Shown one piece after another: positions 49,167 to 64,000 of a stretch of DNA of 64,000 bases. The stretch comes from Clusia tigrina (Eukaryota > Arthropoda > Insecta > Diptera > Clusiidae). The stretch is taken from positions 26,200 to 90,199 of the forward strand of contig CAKKTE020000115.1 in NCBI GenBank assembly GCA_920105625.2, in the 5' to 3' direction. The position numbers and the translations under genes were made by a program. The notes beneath the pieces are model-generated. The model saw only the letters and a list, made by a program, of their open reading frames with translations, ran no database searches and was not told the DNA's origin. The first letter of the stretch is position 1; each line of letters starts with the position of its first letter.

Positions 49167-50853
49167 TATTCTCTCATTAATACTGCAGAAGCTATGGGGA
49201 TGAGGAGGAGGAGGAGACTGTGGAACATCTCTTCTGTAGTTGCCCCGCTCTGGCTAGAAGCAGAGCGGGCTCTTTTGGCAAATACTCTTTTAGCTCTCTT
49301 ACAGAGGTGTCTATCGCGAAGGTCAAACAAATCCTGCGCTTTATTAGGGCTTCGAAATGGTTCGACGAGTGAAACGGAGGTGCGTTGTTACGCGGTGGTA
49401 TCACAATAAACCCATGGTGGTCTGAGTGAGCTGGTCCTTAGACCGGCTGCCACGTTAACCTAACCTAACCTAACCTCGTCAATCACTCTCAAGTGGTCAT
49501 ATACTTCCGACGCATCTCGGTGATCCATTGCACCAAAATCCCAGTGGAACATCTCACCCACAAAATTGGCCGTCTTTTTAGTCTTTCAACTTCCTAACAT
49601 TGCCTGAATCAACCGTTTATTGGTTTTCAGGTTAGCCATTATAGCCTTGGCTCCTCTTAGGGGCGCGCGACATGAAGTATAGACTGCCACTGCCTTTGGA
49701 TTCTGCCTGGCCGTCCTGCAAAAGTTCTCTGCCTCCTATAGAAACTCCTCCGTTGCTTCGAGAAAATTGCCTAAATTGAACTTGAGAAATTATTGAGAAT
49801 GGTCCTCTCCTCAGCATGGAACCACGCCTTCCCCACGGCGTCGAAAAAAATGGCTGTGCCGTTAGTTCGTACGACTAACTGAATTACATGATATAAGTAT
49901 ATTATTACCATTTTTCATGTTATAGTGCTTAAACTTAACTATTTACATATATAATAAACAAATTCTTGCCCCAAACTATACTCTCAGAAATGAAGATTAC
50001 TCTGCATCTCTCCACTTAAGAAGTTGCAAGGTCCAATTCACGACCAATGAATAAAAATTCTTAACATGAATTGAATATTGCAATTAACTCATTCAGTTAA
50101 CTTGTTTTATATATGTATGTATATCTATCCATAAGCATGCATTCTGACTGCACATAAATTAATATACATACCCTCATTTCTTACTTCTCCCTTATGCCTA
50201 TCTAAACTACTACGCTACAACCTAATTATTAATAGCTTTCTTAAAAACCTTCCATATCATTTTTCCCTATACTTGATAAACCTCCACCAACTATGAAATT
50301 GGCCATGCGAACCAATTAAAACATAAATTGCTGACACTGTATTTACATATATTCGAATATACCCATTGCCATGCAACCAAACCCATGGAGACAGAGGCTC
50401 TTGGCAAAAAACATATTCTGATTGCCGCTACAGATCTCCTAACAAAAAAATTCAAAATGCACAAGCATTGTCTCCGTGTGTTTGCTTCTTACTTTTTTTT
50501 CCTTTGCATTATATGCGCTACCTTTAATCCAAAGAAAATAATCTTTACCATAATCTAGTACTCACTAACCCACTAAACTATTCCCATTAATTCGACTCGT
50601 CGACCTCGTTTCATTGTTTTTTTTTTAAATAATGTCACATCATTTTTCGACTTTATACTTTATTTACTTAAATATAAGTGAAGCGCTACATACGTAACCA
50701 TGGTGTCTGACAAAGCTGGTCTTGACTCTCGAATTAAAATAAATTGTGTGCACTGCCATTATGAAAGCAGTGGGAAACATGAGAGCCTACATAAGTAGAA
50801 CACATTACACACGTGTATATTCTTCACTAAGTTAGGTGGTCTTGTATGGAATA

Positions 50854-51291
50854 CGAGGTCTGTATAAAACGTATCGCGAATTATGAATTTTCGCGGGCTA
50901 CGGATGTTCGATTTTCGATATTTTTGTGGCGTTATGTGGGTACTCATGACCCTCACATATGTTGACAATCTCGGCCATTTTGAATGTTCAGTCAGTTTTT
51001 GACAGCTATTGTGCTTGGACGTGTTTTAGCTTGACGCGTAGCGTCGTCTTTTCATGGGCCTTTTCAGTTTCGGGAACAAGAAAAAATCACAGGGGGCCAA
51101 TTCTGGAGAATACGGTGGCTGTGGAATTATTACAGTATTGTTTTTGTGCCAAAAATTCGCGCACAAGTAATGATGTGTGAGCAGGGGCATTATCATGATG
51201 CAAAAGTCAATTTTTGTTCTTCCACAAATCCGGGCGTTTCTGGCAGATTGCTTCTAGCAAATTACGCATTACTTGAAGAATATGTTGAAAA
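50854..51291. pseudogene. Rearranged DD34D mariner remnant (copy 2)
   Basis: Same as 42763-43200, including the head-to-head switch. Confidence 0.75.
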
Positions 51292-51328
51292 TGCAATCTA
51301 CACTGCTGCAGGCGGTATTAAACAAACC

Positions 51329-52255
51329 ATGAACCTAGAAATCTGTTTGTGGAAGGCAAACGGCATCCGCCAACATAAAAACGAACTGGAATATTTCCTA
51401 TTGGATAAACAAATTGACGTAATGCTGATCTCTGAGACACATTTGACGTCTAGAAGCTTTTTTAAAATAAATGGATACACTTTATGCGACACCAAGGACC
51501 CCCGAGGAAGAGCTTGTGGTGGCTCGGCAATACTTATAAAGTCGCGACTCAAACACTATTCTCTGGGAGACACTCGTGAGGATTACCTTCAGGCAACAAA
51601 TATTTGCGTCGAAAATTTCCACCAGGACTTGGTGATTTCATCGATTTATTCTCCTCCCAGATTTTCAATCACAGAAAGTCAATGCAGTAAATTTTATAAA
51701 TCACTAGGACCACGTTTGATGGCAGCTGGTGATTACAACGCTAAGCATACTTTCTGGGGATCACGGCTAATCACCCCGAAGGGACGTGTTCTGTTTGATA
51801 CAATTACTAAAATGTGGTTAAAAGTAATTTCATGCGGACAACCAGCCTACTGGCCATCAGATCGAAAAAAGGCTCCAGATGTTATTGATTTTGGAGTGGT
51901 AAAGGGCGTTCCAAGCGAAATGTTTTTAGCTGAGGCCTCACTAGAATTATCTTCAGATCATTCTCCCACTATTGTTACCATACGGAACCCCCGAGAAAAT
52001 GGTGAGTTGGCGACGACAGTTACACATGTTAACTGGTTGAAATACAAGAAATACCTCAGTGCCCATTGCACGGAAAGCATGCTGTTAAGAATGCTTGCAG
52101 ACATAGATGGCTCTATTAGAAAGCTAGATGCAATCCTCAAGCAAGCTGTTGAACATGCTACTTCTACCAATCGACAGGTCAGATACCATAGAATCTATTG
52201 TCATAAAAAAGAAGAGTTCGAAGAGAATGGCAACGATACAGATCCCCGCAGTTAA
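51329..52255 (+). pseudogene. Jockey-like LINE endonuclease (copy 2)
   Basis: Same as 43238-44164 with a few substitutions (for example SEI to SET and NDE to NGE). The same shift ends it, so that lesion predates the duplication. Confidence 0.85.
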
Positions 52256-53695
52256 AAATTAGGCTCAAAGAATGTACCAAACAGCTTAGAAAATTATTAG
52301 AATATAAAAAATCAGCATCTCTGCAGAAATTTCTCCAAGATCTCGATGCAACGCCACAAACAGATTATTCGCTATGGCGAGCAACCAGAGGACTTAAAAA
52401 CCCTGAGATATGTGAGCCTCCCCTACGAACTTTGGGCGGAGCTTGGGCAAGAACTGATACTGAAAAAGGGAATCTTTTTGTAAACCATTTGAAAACCGTT
52501 TTCACTCCAAACATATCTGCTGATATACTTGAGCTGCCAACAGTGGTCGCGGTAGCAGCGATTCCTCTGAGATTTAATATTTGGGATATTGAAACCGCTA
52601 TTGCTGGCTTAAACCTGAGGAAAGCCCCAGGTAATGACAAAATCAGTAATAAGATGCTTTTAGAACTGCCCCGTATAGTAAGAAAAATAATTCTTTTCAT
52701 TTTTAATGCTATTTTACGCCTACAACAGTATTCTACTGAATGGAAGGTTTCATCGATTACCGTGATACCTAAACCCGGAAAAGACCATACGAAAGCAGAA
52801 TCTTATAGACCTATTAGCATATTATCTAACATGTCAAAACTATTTGAAAAACTACTTATGAGCAAGCTGACCCCCATACTAAATGAGAATGGATGCATTC
52901 CAGATCATCAATTTGGATTCAGAAGAAAACATAGCACTATTTCACAAACACTTAGACTTGTAAACATAGTTAGAAAATCGTTCGAAGAAAATAAATATTG
53001 TTCTGCCCACTTCATTGACGTTTTCCAGGCTTTTGATAAAGTATGGCATGAAGGTTTAATTTTGAAATTAAATCAAAACTTACCCGCAAACACTCATAAG
53101 CTATTTAAAAACTTTTTAACTGGATGAAAATTTATCATCAAAGAAGGTACTTTTCTGAGCACACCTCAACCGATTCAAGCCGGAGTTCCCCAAGGCAGCA
53201 TCTTGGGTCCTATCTTATATTTGATATACGCCCGTGATATGCCAAAGCAATAATATCCACGTATCAACATTCGCTGATGATATAGCTTTCCTAAGCGTCC
53301 ACGAAAACCCTCAAGAAGCATCCCGCAAATTACAGGAATATATATCTCAATTGGAAAAATGGCTACAACAATGGAGGATAAAGGTGAACGAACAAAAATG
53401 TGTACATATTACATTTACAGTGCGCAGGGAAACATGCCCGCCTATCCATATCAACACCCAGACTATACCGCAATACAGCGAGGTTAAATACCTCGGTATT
53501 CATCTTGATCGTCGATTAACATGGAAAACCCACATAGAAGCAAAGTGGATCCAAATGAAACTAAAAACAGTTCAAATTAACTGGCTTATTGGGAGAAATT
53601 CTACACTTAGCCTAGACTGTAAACTTCTACTATACGACTCGATTCTAAAACCAACGGGATTCAGCTATGGGGTACTGCCTCAGCGTCAAATATAG
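52256..53695 (+). pseudogene. Jockey-like LINE reverse transcriptase (copy 2)
   Basis: Same blocks and the same lesions as copy 1: TGA at 53125-53127, frame change near 53241, FADD at about 53265-53297. Differs by V to A near 52558 and Y to F near 53113. Confidence 0.87.
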
Positions 53696-53891
53696 ACAAA
53701 ATTCAAAGGCGACAAAATAAAATTCTCCGAATGATTAATGCCGCTCCGTGGTATGTCAAAAATTCGTGCATTCACAAAGATCTAAACGTCCCGATGGTAA
53801 AAAATGTGTTTTCAAAACATGTGACAACGTATATTAAGAAGCTTGGGTTCCACCCAAATCCACTGGCCCGCAATATTCTAAATTATAGAGG
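53696..53891 (+). pseudogene. Jockey-like LINE C-terminal end (copy 2)
   Basis: Same as 45605-45800. Confidence 0.7.
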
Positions 53892-56003
<2,112 letters not shown>

Positions 56004-56949
56004 TTGTATATAATAGAAACTCTTGAAATAATTTTTTTCATTTCATTATTTAACGGTATATATTCAATAACTCTATGCTGACGTATTTGCTGGAATATTC
56101 TTCAATGTCTTAAATTCGATTTTGATATCAATTGGTCCTGTTTTAACAACTTCGTTTTGATGTGTCACTTCAATCACAATTATTAGAGCTATAGTCTTAA
56201 ATAAATCACATAATAAAATAGGTTGAGGATCACGTGTGTAATAACTTTGAATCCATTTCATATAAGATGGCATAACGATTATCAAATTTCAAATTATGGT
56301 CATCATATGGATGTACCAACACAATCGAATTGCAGTAATTTTTGACAAATTTTAAAAGATGTGTGATGTGTTTTTGATGTATAGTCATGAAACACGATTT
56401 CCTTACTGTTTCAATCAACTGAATTAATCGTTTGGTTACTAGGGAGCAATTGAGAAAACACGAAACCTTCGTAATCCCACCAAATTGTCATCATAATTGT
56501 TCAGCTTTCGATGTGGTTTGGACTGGTTCATCCCATTTCGACCAAAATCTTTCGTTGTTTTTATAAACAATCCATTTTTCATCATCACTGATGAATCGTC
56601 CAATCCATTTCGCGCTTTTATATGTTTTAGATGTACTATTAGATACGTAATTATATCAGAATGTAAAGTTTGTGTGCATTTTGGAATCCGATCTACGAAA
56701 GACCATATAATGATTTGTATTTTATATGGTTTTAATTTTGAAAACTTCTGTTGACCAGCTGTATAGGTGTATAACCTTTCTCGAAAATATATTTATATTT
56801 ACTAATTCTCACATTTTCTCCAACATGAAACTTTTGTTTATGAAACACTTTTAAATTATTATTAAAAATTTTTCAATATTAACTTTTGATTAGAAAAATT
56901 AACGTTATTGGATGAAGATACAATAAATAATAATTGAGAAAAAAAAAAA

Positions 56950-57801
56950 CTTGAAGATAATATTCCTTATTGACCGTTCTACCCTGCGGCAAGAATTCAG
57001 AATGCACCACGCCCCTGCAAACTGTCAGCAAAACCTTTACATTCGACCGAATGGCGTGCTTTTTTCAGTCTTGGCTCATGCGGCAGCTTCCATTGGGATA
57101 ATTGAGCTTTGGTTTCTACGTCATAACCATAGACCCATGATTCGTAACCAGTTATGACTCTCTGCAGCAAATTGGGGTCGTCACGGACAGTTTCCAACAG
57201 CTCCTGAGCAATGTTAATGCGATGTTGTTTTTGGTCGAAATTGAGTAATTTTGGCACGAATGTTGCGGCGACCCGCCTCATGCCAAAACTTGGTGATAAT
57301 CGAATGACACGAGCCAATGGATATATTTAGTTTCTCAGAAACTTCTCTGACAGTGATTCGACTATTGGCCAATACTAGTATCTTTACTTCATCAATATTT
57401 TCGTCTGTTGTTGACGTGCTCGGGCGTGAGAACGCTCTTAGTCGCTCACATCTTCTCGGCCCTCTGAAAACATTTTGTACCACCGATAAACGTTGCTTTT
57501 GTCCAAAGTAGCTTCGCCGTATGCAACAGTCAACATTCGGAATACTTCCGCGCTCTTTATGTTGTTTTTCACACAATATTTGATACAAATTCTTTGATCC
57601 ATTTTTCAGGATAGACAAAAATCGAAGACAAGCAAAAACACGTCCACGCACAATAGCTGTCAAAAACTGGATGAACATACAAACTGGCCGAGATTGTCAA
57701 CATAAGTGAGGGTCATGAGTACCAACATAACGCCACAAAATGATCGAAAATACCTAGCCCGCAAAAATTCAAAATTCGCGATACTTTTTGAACAGACCTC
57801 G
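56950..57801 (-). pseudogene. DD34D mariner, 3' truncated
   Basis: Begins at 57801 with CGAGGTCTGTTCAAAAAG on the minus strand, next to TA (57802-57803). Transposase pieces in shifting frames: PSTSTTDENIDEVK, SRITVREVSEKLNISIGSCHSI, FVPKLLNFDQKQHRINIAQELL, GYESWVYGYD and FLPQG, then RTVNKEYYLQ to about 56950, where similarity ends. The last third and the right inverted repeat are missing. Inserted in a gypsy integrase fragment. Confidence 0.85.
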
Positions 57802-57803
57802 TA

Positions 57804-58085
57804 TCTCCAACAAATTGTTGTGAAGCTTTTTCCTCTTGCCCTTAATGGTTATCACCGTGGTAACTGAATTGCGAACCTCCGCTAACAAATGCGGCCCTTT
57901 CCACACAGGGGAAAACTTATTCTCTCTCTGATTCTTCACAAGTACCTTGTCACCCTCATGGAGAACCACTGAGTTAAGAGTCTTATTGTAAGATCGCAAT
58001 GACATTCTTTTTCCCCGCTCTTGCTTTTCCGTATTCTGTTCGTGCGCCCGTTGCAGCTGGTATTCATATCTTAGGTGAGTCCTCT
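57804..58085 (-). pseudogene. Ty3/gypsy integrase C-terminal fragment
   Basis: Minus strand: LRYEYQLQRAHEQNTEKQERG, VVLHEGDKVLVKNQRENKFSPVWKGPHLL (split pattern: GDKVLVKN, then SPVWKGPHLL) and KKLHNNLLE. This is the GPY/F-type integrase tail of a gypsy element. It is interrupted at HNNLLE by the mariner TA insertion. Confidence 0.75.
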
Positions 58086-58103
58086 GTATAGTATTATAGT
58101 ATA

Positions 58104-59709
<1,606 letters not shown>

Positions 59710-59711
<2 letters not shown>

Positions 59712-60763
59712 CGATCGGTGAAAAGCTCAGTAAGAACATTTGGAACATTAACGTAGAAGTCAATGGGAGAAAAGTGGTTTGTCAAGTCGACACTGGTGCT
59801 CAAACTAATCTGATGTCAATCAACACCTTCAACACCTTGGGTATCAGTAAGGTAGATAATAAGGTATACAATAACATATTTACGTTTAGTGGTGAAAAGT
59901 TGCCAGTAGTCGGAAAAATTTTTATAAATTTTTTATATAATAATTTAGTTTATGCCACTATATCTTTCTATATCTTGAATATGAAATGTAATAATATCAT
60001 TGGTCTTGAAATGGCTACTAGAATGAATTTGATCAAAAAAGTCAACACAATAAATTGTGAATCAATTCTTGAACAATATAAGGAGATGTTTCATGGTTTA
60101 GGGCAACTTCAAGAGAAGTGTCATTTGCAAATTAAAGAGAATTGTCAACCGGTAATTGATCCTCCGCGCCGTGTACCGTTTAGTCTTCATGAACCTTTGA
60201 AAAATGAAATTGAAAGGATGGTTAAATTGAACGTTATCACTGAGGTTAAAGAACCTACAGATTGGGTTAATTCAATTGTTCTAGTTACGAAATCCAATGG
60301 TAATTTGAGACTGTGTTTAGATCCGCGAAATCTAAATAAGGTGATTGTGAGACCGAGATTTGAGTTTCCTACTATAGATGAATGTAAATCTCGAATGAGT
60401 GGTTCTAAAGTTTTTAGTCTGCTGGATGCTAAGTCTGGTTTTTGGATGATTCAATTAGACGATGAATCATCTAGATTGTGTACATTTAATACCCCATTTG
60501 GGAGGTATCGTTTTTTACGTTTGCCTTTTGGCATAAGTTCTGCCCCTGAGATATTTCATGCTGAAATGATAAGACTGTTCGGTGATATACCAGGTTTAGT
60601 AATATATATGGATGATTTTTTCATTCATGCACCAAGTGTGGATAAGCACAATACAATTTTAAATCAGGTCCTGGAAAAAGGCAAGAGAGTAGGTCTTAGA
60701 TTTAGTAAGGCAAAACCAATAATACTTAAGACTGAGATAAAGTTTATTGGTCACATTTTCTAA
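59710..60763 (+). pseudogene. Ty3/gypsy element 2 protease and RT (no RNase H)
   Basis: Open frame with the protease motif VDTGAQTNLMS (about 59784-59816), a linker, then RT: VIDPPRRVPFSLHEPL, NGNLRLCLDPRNLNK, motif [25 protein letters not shown] and catalytic VIYMDDFFIH (about 60598-60627), to FIGHIF. The DPRNLN and YMDD blocks fit the Mag/K02A2.6-like gypsy group. RT connection, RNase H and integrase zinc domain are absent: a deletion joins FIGHI to CGICLKYR at about 60763. Gag and the 5' LTR are also absent. Confidence 0.88.
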
Positions 60764-61820
60764 TTGTGGTATTTGTTTAAAATACAGAAATGCCAATCCC
60801 AAAGAGGATTTGGAAAATCATGAGATTTTTAACGTACCTTGGTACAAAGTCGGATGCGATCTGTTCGAATTTGATCAGAAAATGTATTTGATTGTCATAG
60901 ACTACTATTCAAAATTTTTTGAAGTAGAACTATTAAGTTCTGGTTATTCGTCAATGCAAGTCATAACGAAATTTAAATCAATTTTTGCGAGGCATGGTAT
61001 TCCTGCAATTTTAATTTCAGATAACGGACCACCATTCAATTCAAAAGATTTCAGACAATTCTGTATCAACTGGGGTATTGAGAGTATTACATCCAGCCCC
61101 TATTTATCTCGTTCAAATGGTCTGGCTGAGAGGTCTATCCAGACAATCAAAAATATTTTACACAAGTGCTAGGATTCTGGTACGGACCCATATATAGCAT
61201 TTTTGCAACATCGAACAACATCTAGAAATAGTATGCCAAGTCCTTCTGAATTATTGATGAGCAGAAAATTACGTACGAAACTGCCTTCGATGTCCAATGA
61301 CTTGAAACCTAAGTTAGTTAATTCGAGAAAATATTATTGTCAATTGAGACAAAACCAATTGCAGTCGTCTCAAAATTACAATAAAAATTCAAAAAATCTT
61401 AAACCAATTGACGTGAATGAACAAATTTATTTTAAGAAAAATCCCACATCGGTATGGTTTAAGGGCAAAATCATTGAAAAGTGCAAAGAGCCTAGATCAT
61501 TTTTGGTGAGGGATGAAAATGGTGTAGTTTATAGAAGAAATAGGCAACACATAATGAAGTTAGCTGGAAAATCAGACAACATGGTAGATGAAGTAATTGA
61601 GGAATCGAATATGAATTTATCTAATAACAGAAATGTATATTTTGATTACAAGGCTATGAACGAATCTCCTAACCATAGTGCAATAATAAATAATGATAAT
61701 GTTAACATCGATAACAGTGAAAATCTAAACAATGAAATTAATACTTATAGTAATAATAATGAAATGTATACATCAAAATATGGAAGAAAGATAATACCGC
61801 CTAACAGGTTAAATTTGTAA
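60747..61820 (+). pseudogene. Ty3/gypsy element 2 integrase, one stop
   Basis: Starts at the last Cys pair of the zinc domain (CGICLKYR). Core: GCDLFEFDQKMYLIVIDYYS, ISDNGPPFNS and LAERSIQTIKN, D35E spacing. A TAG at 61170-61172 interrupts an otherwise continuous frame, which resumes with LQHRTTSRNSMPSPSELLM, a linker, FKGKIIEKCKEPRSFLVRDENG (C-terminal barrel) and an Asn-rich tail to TAA 61818-61820. Confidence 0.87.
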
Positions 61821-61876
61821 AAATCTGTCTTGTATATATATGACTCACTAACATTTATAATGTATATTTGTTTTAA

Positions 61877-62094
61877 GAAAAAGGGGGATGTTATGGTAAC
61901 TGCTACCCTAATGTTATAGTGACAATACCCACACTAATGTTATTTATACGTGTTGTATGGCAACACTATAAATAACGTGAGTAACCGGTATTTAGGTTAA
62001 AGTAATCTAAGTGTTTTTATATTATCTAATATTCATTCCTATTGTATCAAAATCGAAGACAGACAAGTCTTGCTTAAATAAACAAACATAAACA
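61877..62094 (+). repeat. Ty3/gypsy element 2 polypurine tract and short LTR
   Basis: AGAAAAAGGGGGA (61876-61888) precedes TGTTATGGTAACTG; the LTR runs to about 62094 (CATAAACA). Inside are TATAAATAACG (about 61968) and AATAAA (about 62078). About 206 bases, a short LTR as in the Mag group. Confidence 0.7.
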
Positions 62095-62101
62095 TAATAG
62101 T

Positions 62102-63031
62102 AGTACGAGGTGTACCTCAGGGGTCCATATTGGGGCCTCTTCTTTTTTGTATATATATATATATATATAAATGATCTACCGACTGTATTGCACGATTGTG
62201 ATATTAATTTGTATGCTGATGACGTCCAACTTTACATAAGCTGTAAAGGGAACGAAATTATTAATTGTGTCACTAAAATTAATAATGACTTATCTAATGT
62301 TATGATATTAACTGGGAAATGAAAAATGGGCTTTGCATTAATCCTGCTAAGTCAAAATGTTTAGTGACTTACAAGAAACACTTTGATACCACAATTCTGC
62401 CCAGTATTGTAATGAAAGGGTCTGTGATTAAAGCTATAAACACGGCTAAAAACCTGGGAGTTATATTTGATGGTACTCTAACATGGAGTAACCACGTTGC
62501 TGTCACGGTTGGCAAAGTTTACGGTATGCTGCGTTCTCAATGTGGTCAACGCAATATTTCAACCCATAAGGAATCAGAATGCTGTTGTCTAAAGCCTACC
62601 TTCTTCCAACATTGCAGTATGGTTGTGAAATTTTTGCGAATTGTGATGCAGCTAGCAAACGAAAGCTTAATGTCCTAGTTAAAAATATAGCAAGGTACAT
62701 TTATGGTTTGAGTAGAACAGATCATGTATCCACTTTATCAAGGCAAGTTTTTGGGATCACATTTGATCAACTCTTGGAGTCTAAGACTATCATCTTTCTT
62801 CACAAGATTATTTACACCCGGGAACCTCCATATTTGTTTAGATGTCTCAGGTTCGCACGTTCCTGTCGTTGTAACCAACTTGTCCCGTGCAAAAACTCGT
62901 CTCTTATGTCTGATCGTCAGTTTTTCGTGTATGCTGTAAGACTCTGGAACTCACTTCCTGTACGGCAGCGAAGTATTGGAAACACTGTACAGTTCAGGAA
63001 TGAACTTGGGGGCTTCATTCGGGCGCAGTGA
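62102..63031 (+). pseudogene. 5'-truncated LINE, RT and C-terminal part
   Basis: Begins in RT block VRGVPQGSILGPLLF (62104-62150), passes a short TA run (62151-62170), then INDLPTVLHDCDINLYADDVQLY (catalytic YADD, about 62212), a frame change near 62320, SKCLVTY, NLGVIFDGTLTW and a change near 62578. Then SKAYLLPTLQYGCEIF, FLHKIIYTREPPYLF and VYAVRLWNSLPVRQR to TGA 63029-63031. This is a CR1/jockey-like tail. A 3' UTR with ATTTTA repeats follows (about 63105-63130). Confidence 0.8.
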
Positions 63032-63233
63032 ATTTCTGGGCAATCCGTATTGCTTTGTTCATAAATTGTGATCTGTATTTATCTTATTGTTTATTGTTTT
63101 GTTGTATATTTTAATTTTAATTTTAATTGTATAAGTCATCCACTTCTATAATTTTATAATTTTATTTGTATAAATCAATTTCTTTTTATAATTTATATTT
63201 CATTTTACTTTGGTATGAATTGTTAAGTTAATT

Positions 63234-63237
<4 letters not shown>

Positions 63238-63328
<91 letters not shown>
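63238..63328. repeat. (TA)n microsatellite at inverted copy junction
   Basis: About 90 bases of TA between the LINE 3' UTR and the inverted gypsy copy. Confidence 0.97.
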
Positions 63329-63332
<4 letters not shown>

Positions 63333-64000
63333 GAATCATCCAAAAACCAGACTTAGCATCCAGCAGACTAAAAACTTTAGAACCACTCATTCGAGATTTA
63401 CATTCATCTATAGTAGGAAACTCAAATCTCGGTCTCACAATCACCTTATTTAGATTTCGCGGATCTAAACACAGTCTCAAATTACCATTGGATTTCGTAA
63501 CTAGAACAATTGAATTAACCCAATCTGTAGGTTCTTTAACCTCAGTGATAACGTTCAATTTAACCATCCTTTCAATTTCATTTTTCAAAGGTTCATGAAG
63601 ACTAAACGGTACACGGCGCGGAGGATCAATTACCGGTTGACAATTCTCTTTAATTTGCAAATGACACTTCTCTTGAAGTTGCCCTAAACCATGAAACATC
63701 TCCTTATATTGTTCAAGAATTGATTCACAATTTATTGTGTTGACTTTTTTGATCAAATTCATTCTAGTAGCCATTTCAAGACCAATGATATTATTACATT
63801 TCATATTCAAGATATAGAAAGATATAGTGGCATAAACTAAATTATTATATAAAAAATTTATAAAAATTTTTCCGACTACTGGCAACTTTTCACCACTAAA
63901 CGTAAATATGTTATTGTATACCTTATTATCTACCTTACTGATACCCAAGGTGTTGAAGGTGTTGATTGACATCAGATTAGTTTGAGCACCAGTGTCGACT
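63328..64000 (-). pseudogene. Ty3/gypsy element 2 protease/RT start, inverted copy
   Basis: Reverse complement of 59785-60457, with no difference found in the stretches I compared. It begins at the window end in GTCGACACTGGTGC and stops in RT motif A region (FWMIQL) at the TA array. Continues beyond the window. Confidence 0.93.

Overview
This is eukaryotic, AT-rich, intergenic-type DNA made almost entirely of nested and decayed transposable elements. An insect, most likely a dipteran and perhaps a tephritid fruit fly, fits best. The basis is an env-bearing errantivirus (gypsy group), BEL/Pao and other Ty3/gypsy elements, jockey-like LINEs with endonuclease, and two mariner types (DD34D and DD41D, the latter known from fruit flies). 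I found no intact host gene, no RNA gene and no prokaryotic system. The only host-derived coding sequence I recognise is a broken ODR-4-like fragment near 7.1-7.7 kb.

Layout. 1-5.2 kb: 3' part of a Ty3/gypsy element (gag, protease, RT/RNase H, integrase; several stops and frame changes). 5.2-7.1 kb: unassigned. 7.1-7.84 kb: ODR-4-like fragment abutting an envelope-type membrane anchor. 7.85-15.18 kb: nearly complete minus-strand errantivirus with two LTRs, Lys-tRNA-type primer site, intact gag, a T TTT TTA gag/pol slippery site, and broken pol and env. 15.2-16.3 kb: TA array, possible solo LTR and an antisense LINE fragment. 16.3-21.4 kb: BEL/Pao element lacking its 5' part, with one long open RT/RNase H frame. 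21.4-24.8 kb: mostly unassigned. 24.8-32.5 kb: a decayed LINE split by a second BEL element (27.0-31.1 kb), whose 5' LTR holds a truncated DD41D mariner. 33.2-34.3 kb: 47-bp minisatellite. 34.5-37.06 kb: minus-strand envelope remnant split by a second DD41D mariner with TA target duplication. 37.07-41.39 kb: decayed LINE with DUF4780-type ORF1, endonuclease, RT and RNase H. 41.08-57.23 kb: an approximately 8.07-kb unit present twice in direct tandem at about 99.8% identity, carrying mariner pieces and a jockey LINE. 57.2-58.1 kb: mariner remnant inside a gypsy integrase fragment. 58.2-59.5 kb: an apparently intact DD34D mariner in a TA microsatellite. 59.7-62.1 kb: internally deleted short-LTR gypsy element. 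62.1-63.0 kb: 5'-truncated LINE. 63.3-64 kb: an inverted copy of the gypsy protease/RT start.

These genes do not work together as a pathway. Only two proteins look possibly functional: the DD34D mariner transposase and the errantivirus Gag. The features most worth a second look are structural: the tandem unit (recent duplication or assembly artefact), the inverted gypsy arms, the recurring TA arrays at element junctions, the same LINE segment lodged in both BEL relics, and the ODR-4/envelope junction. I saw no evidence for a new defence or metabolic system.
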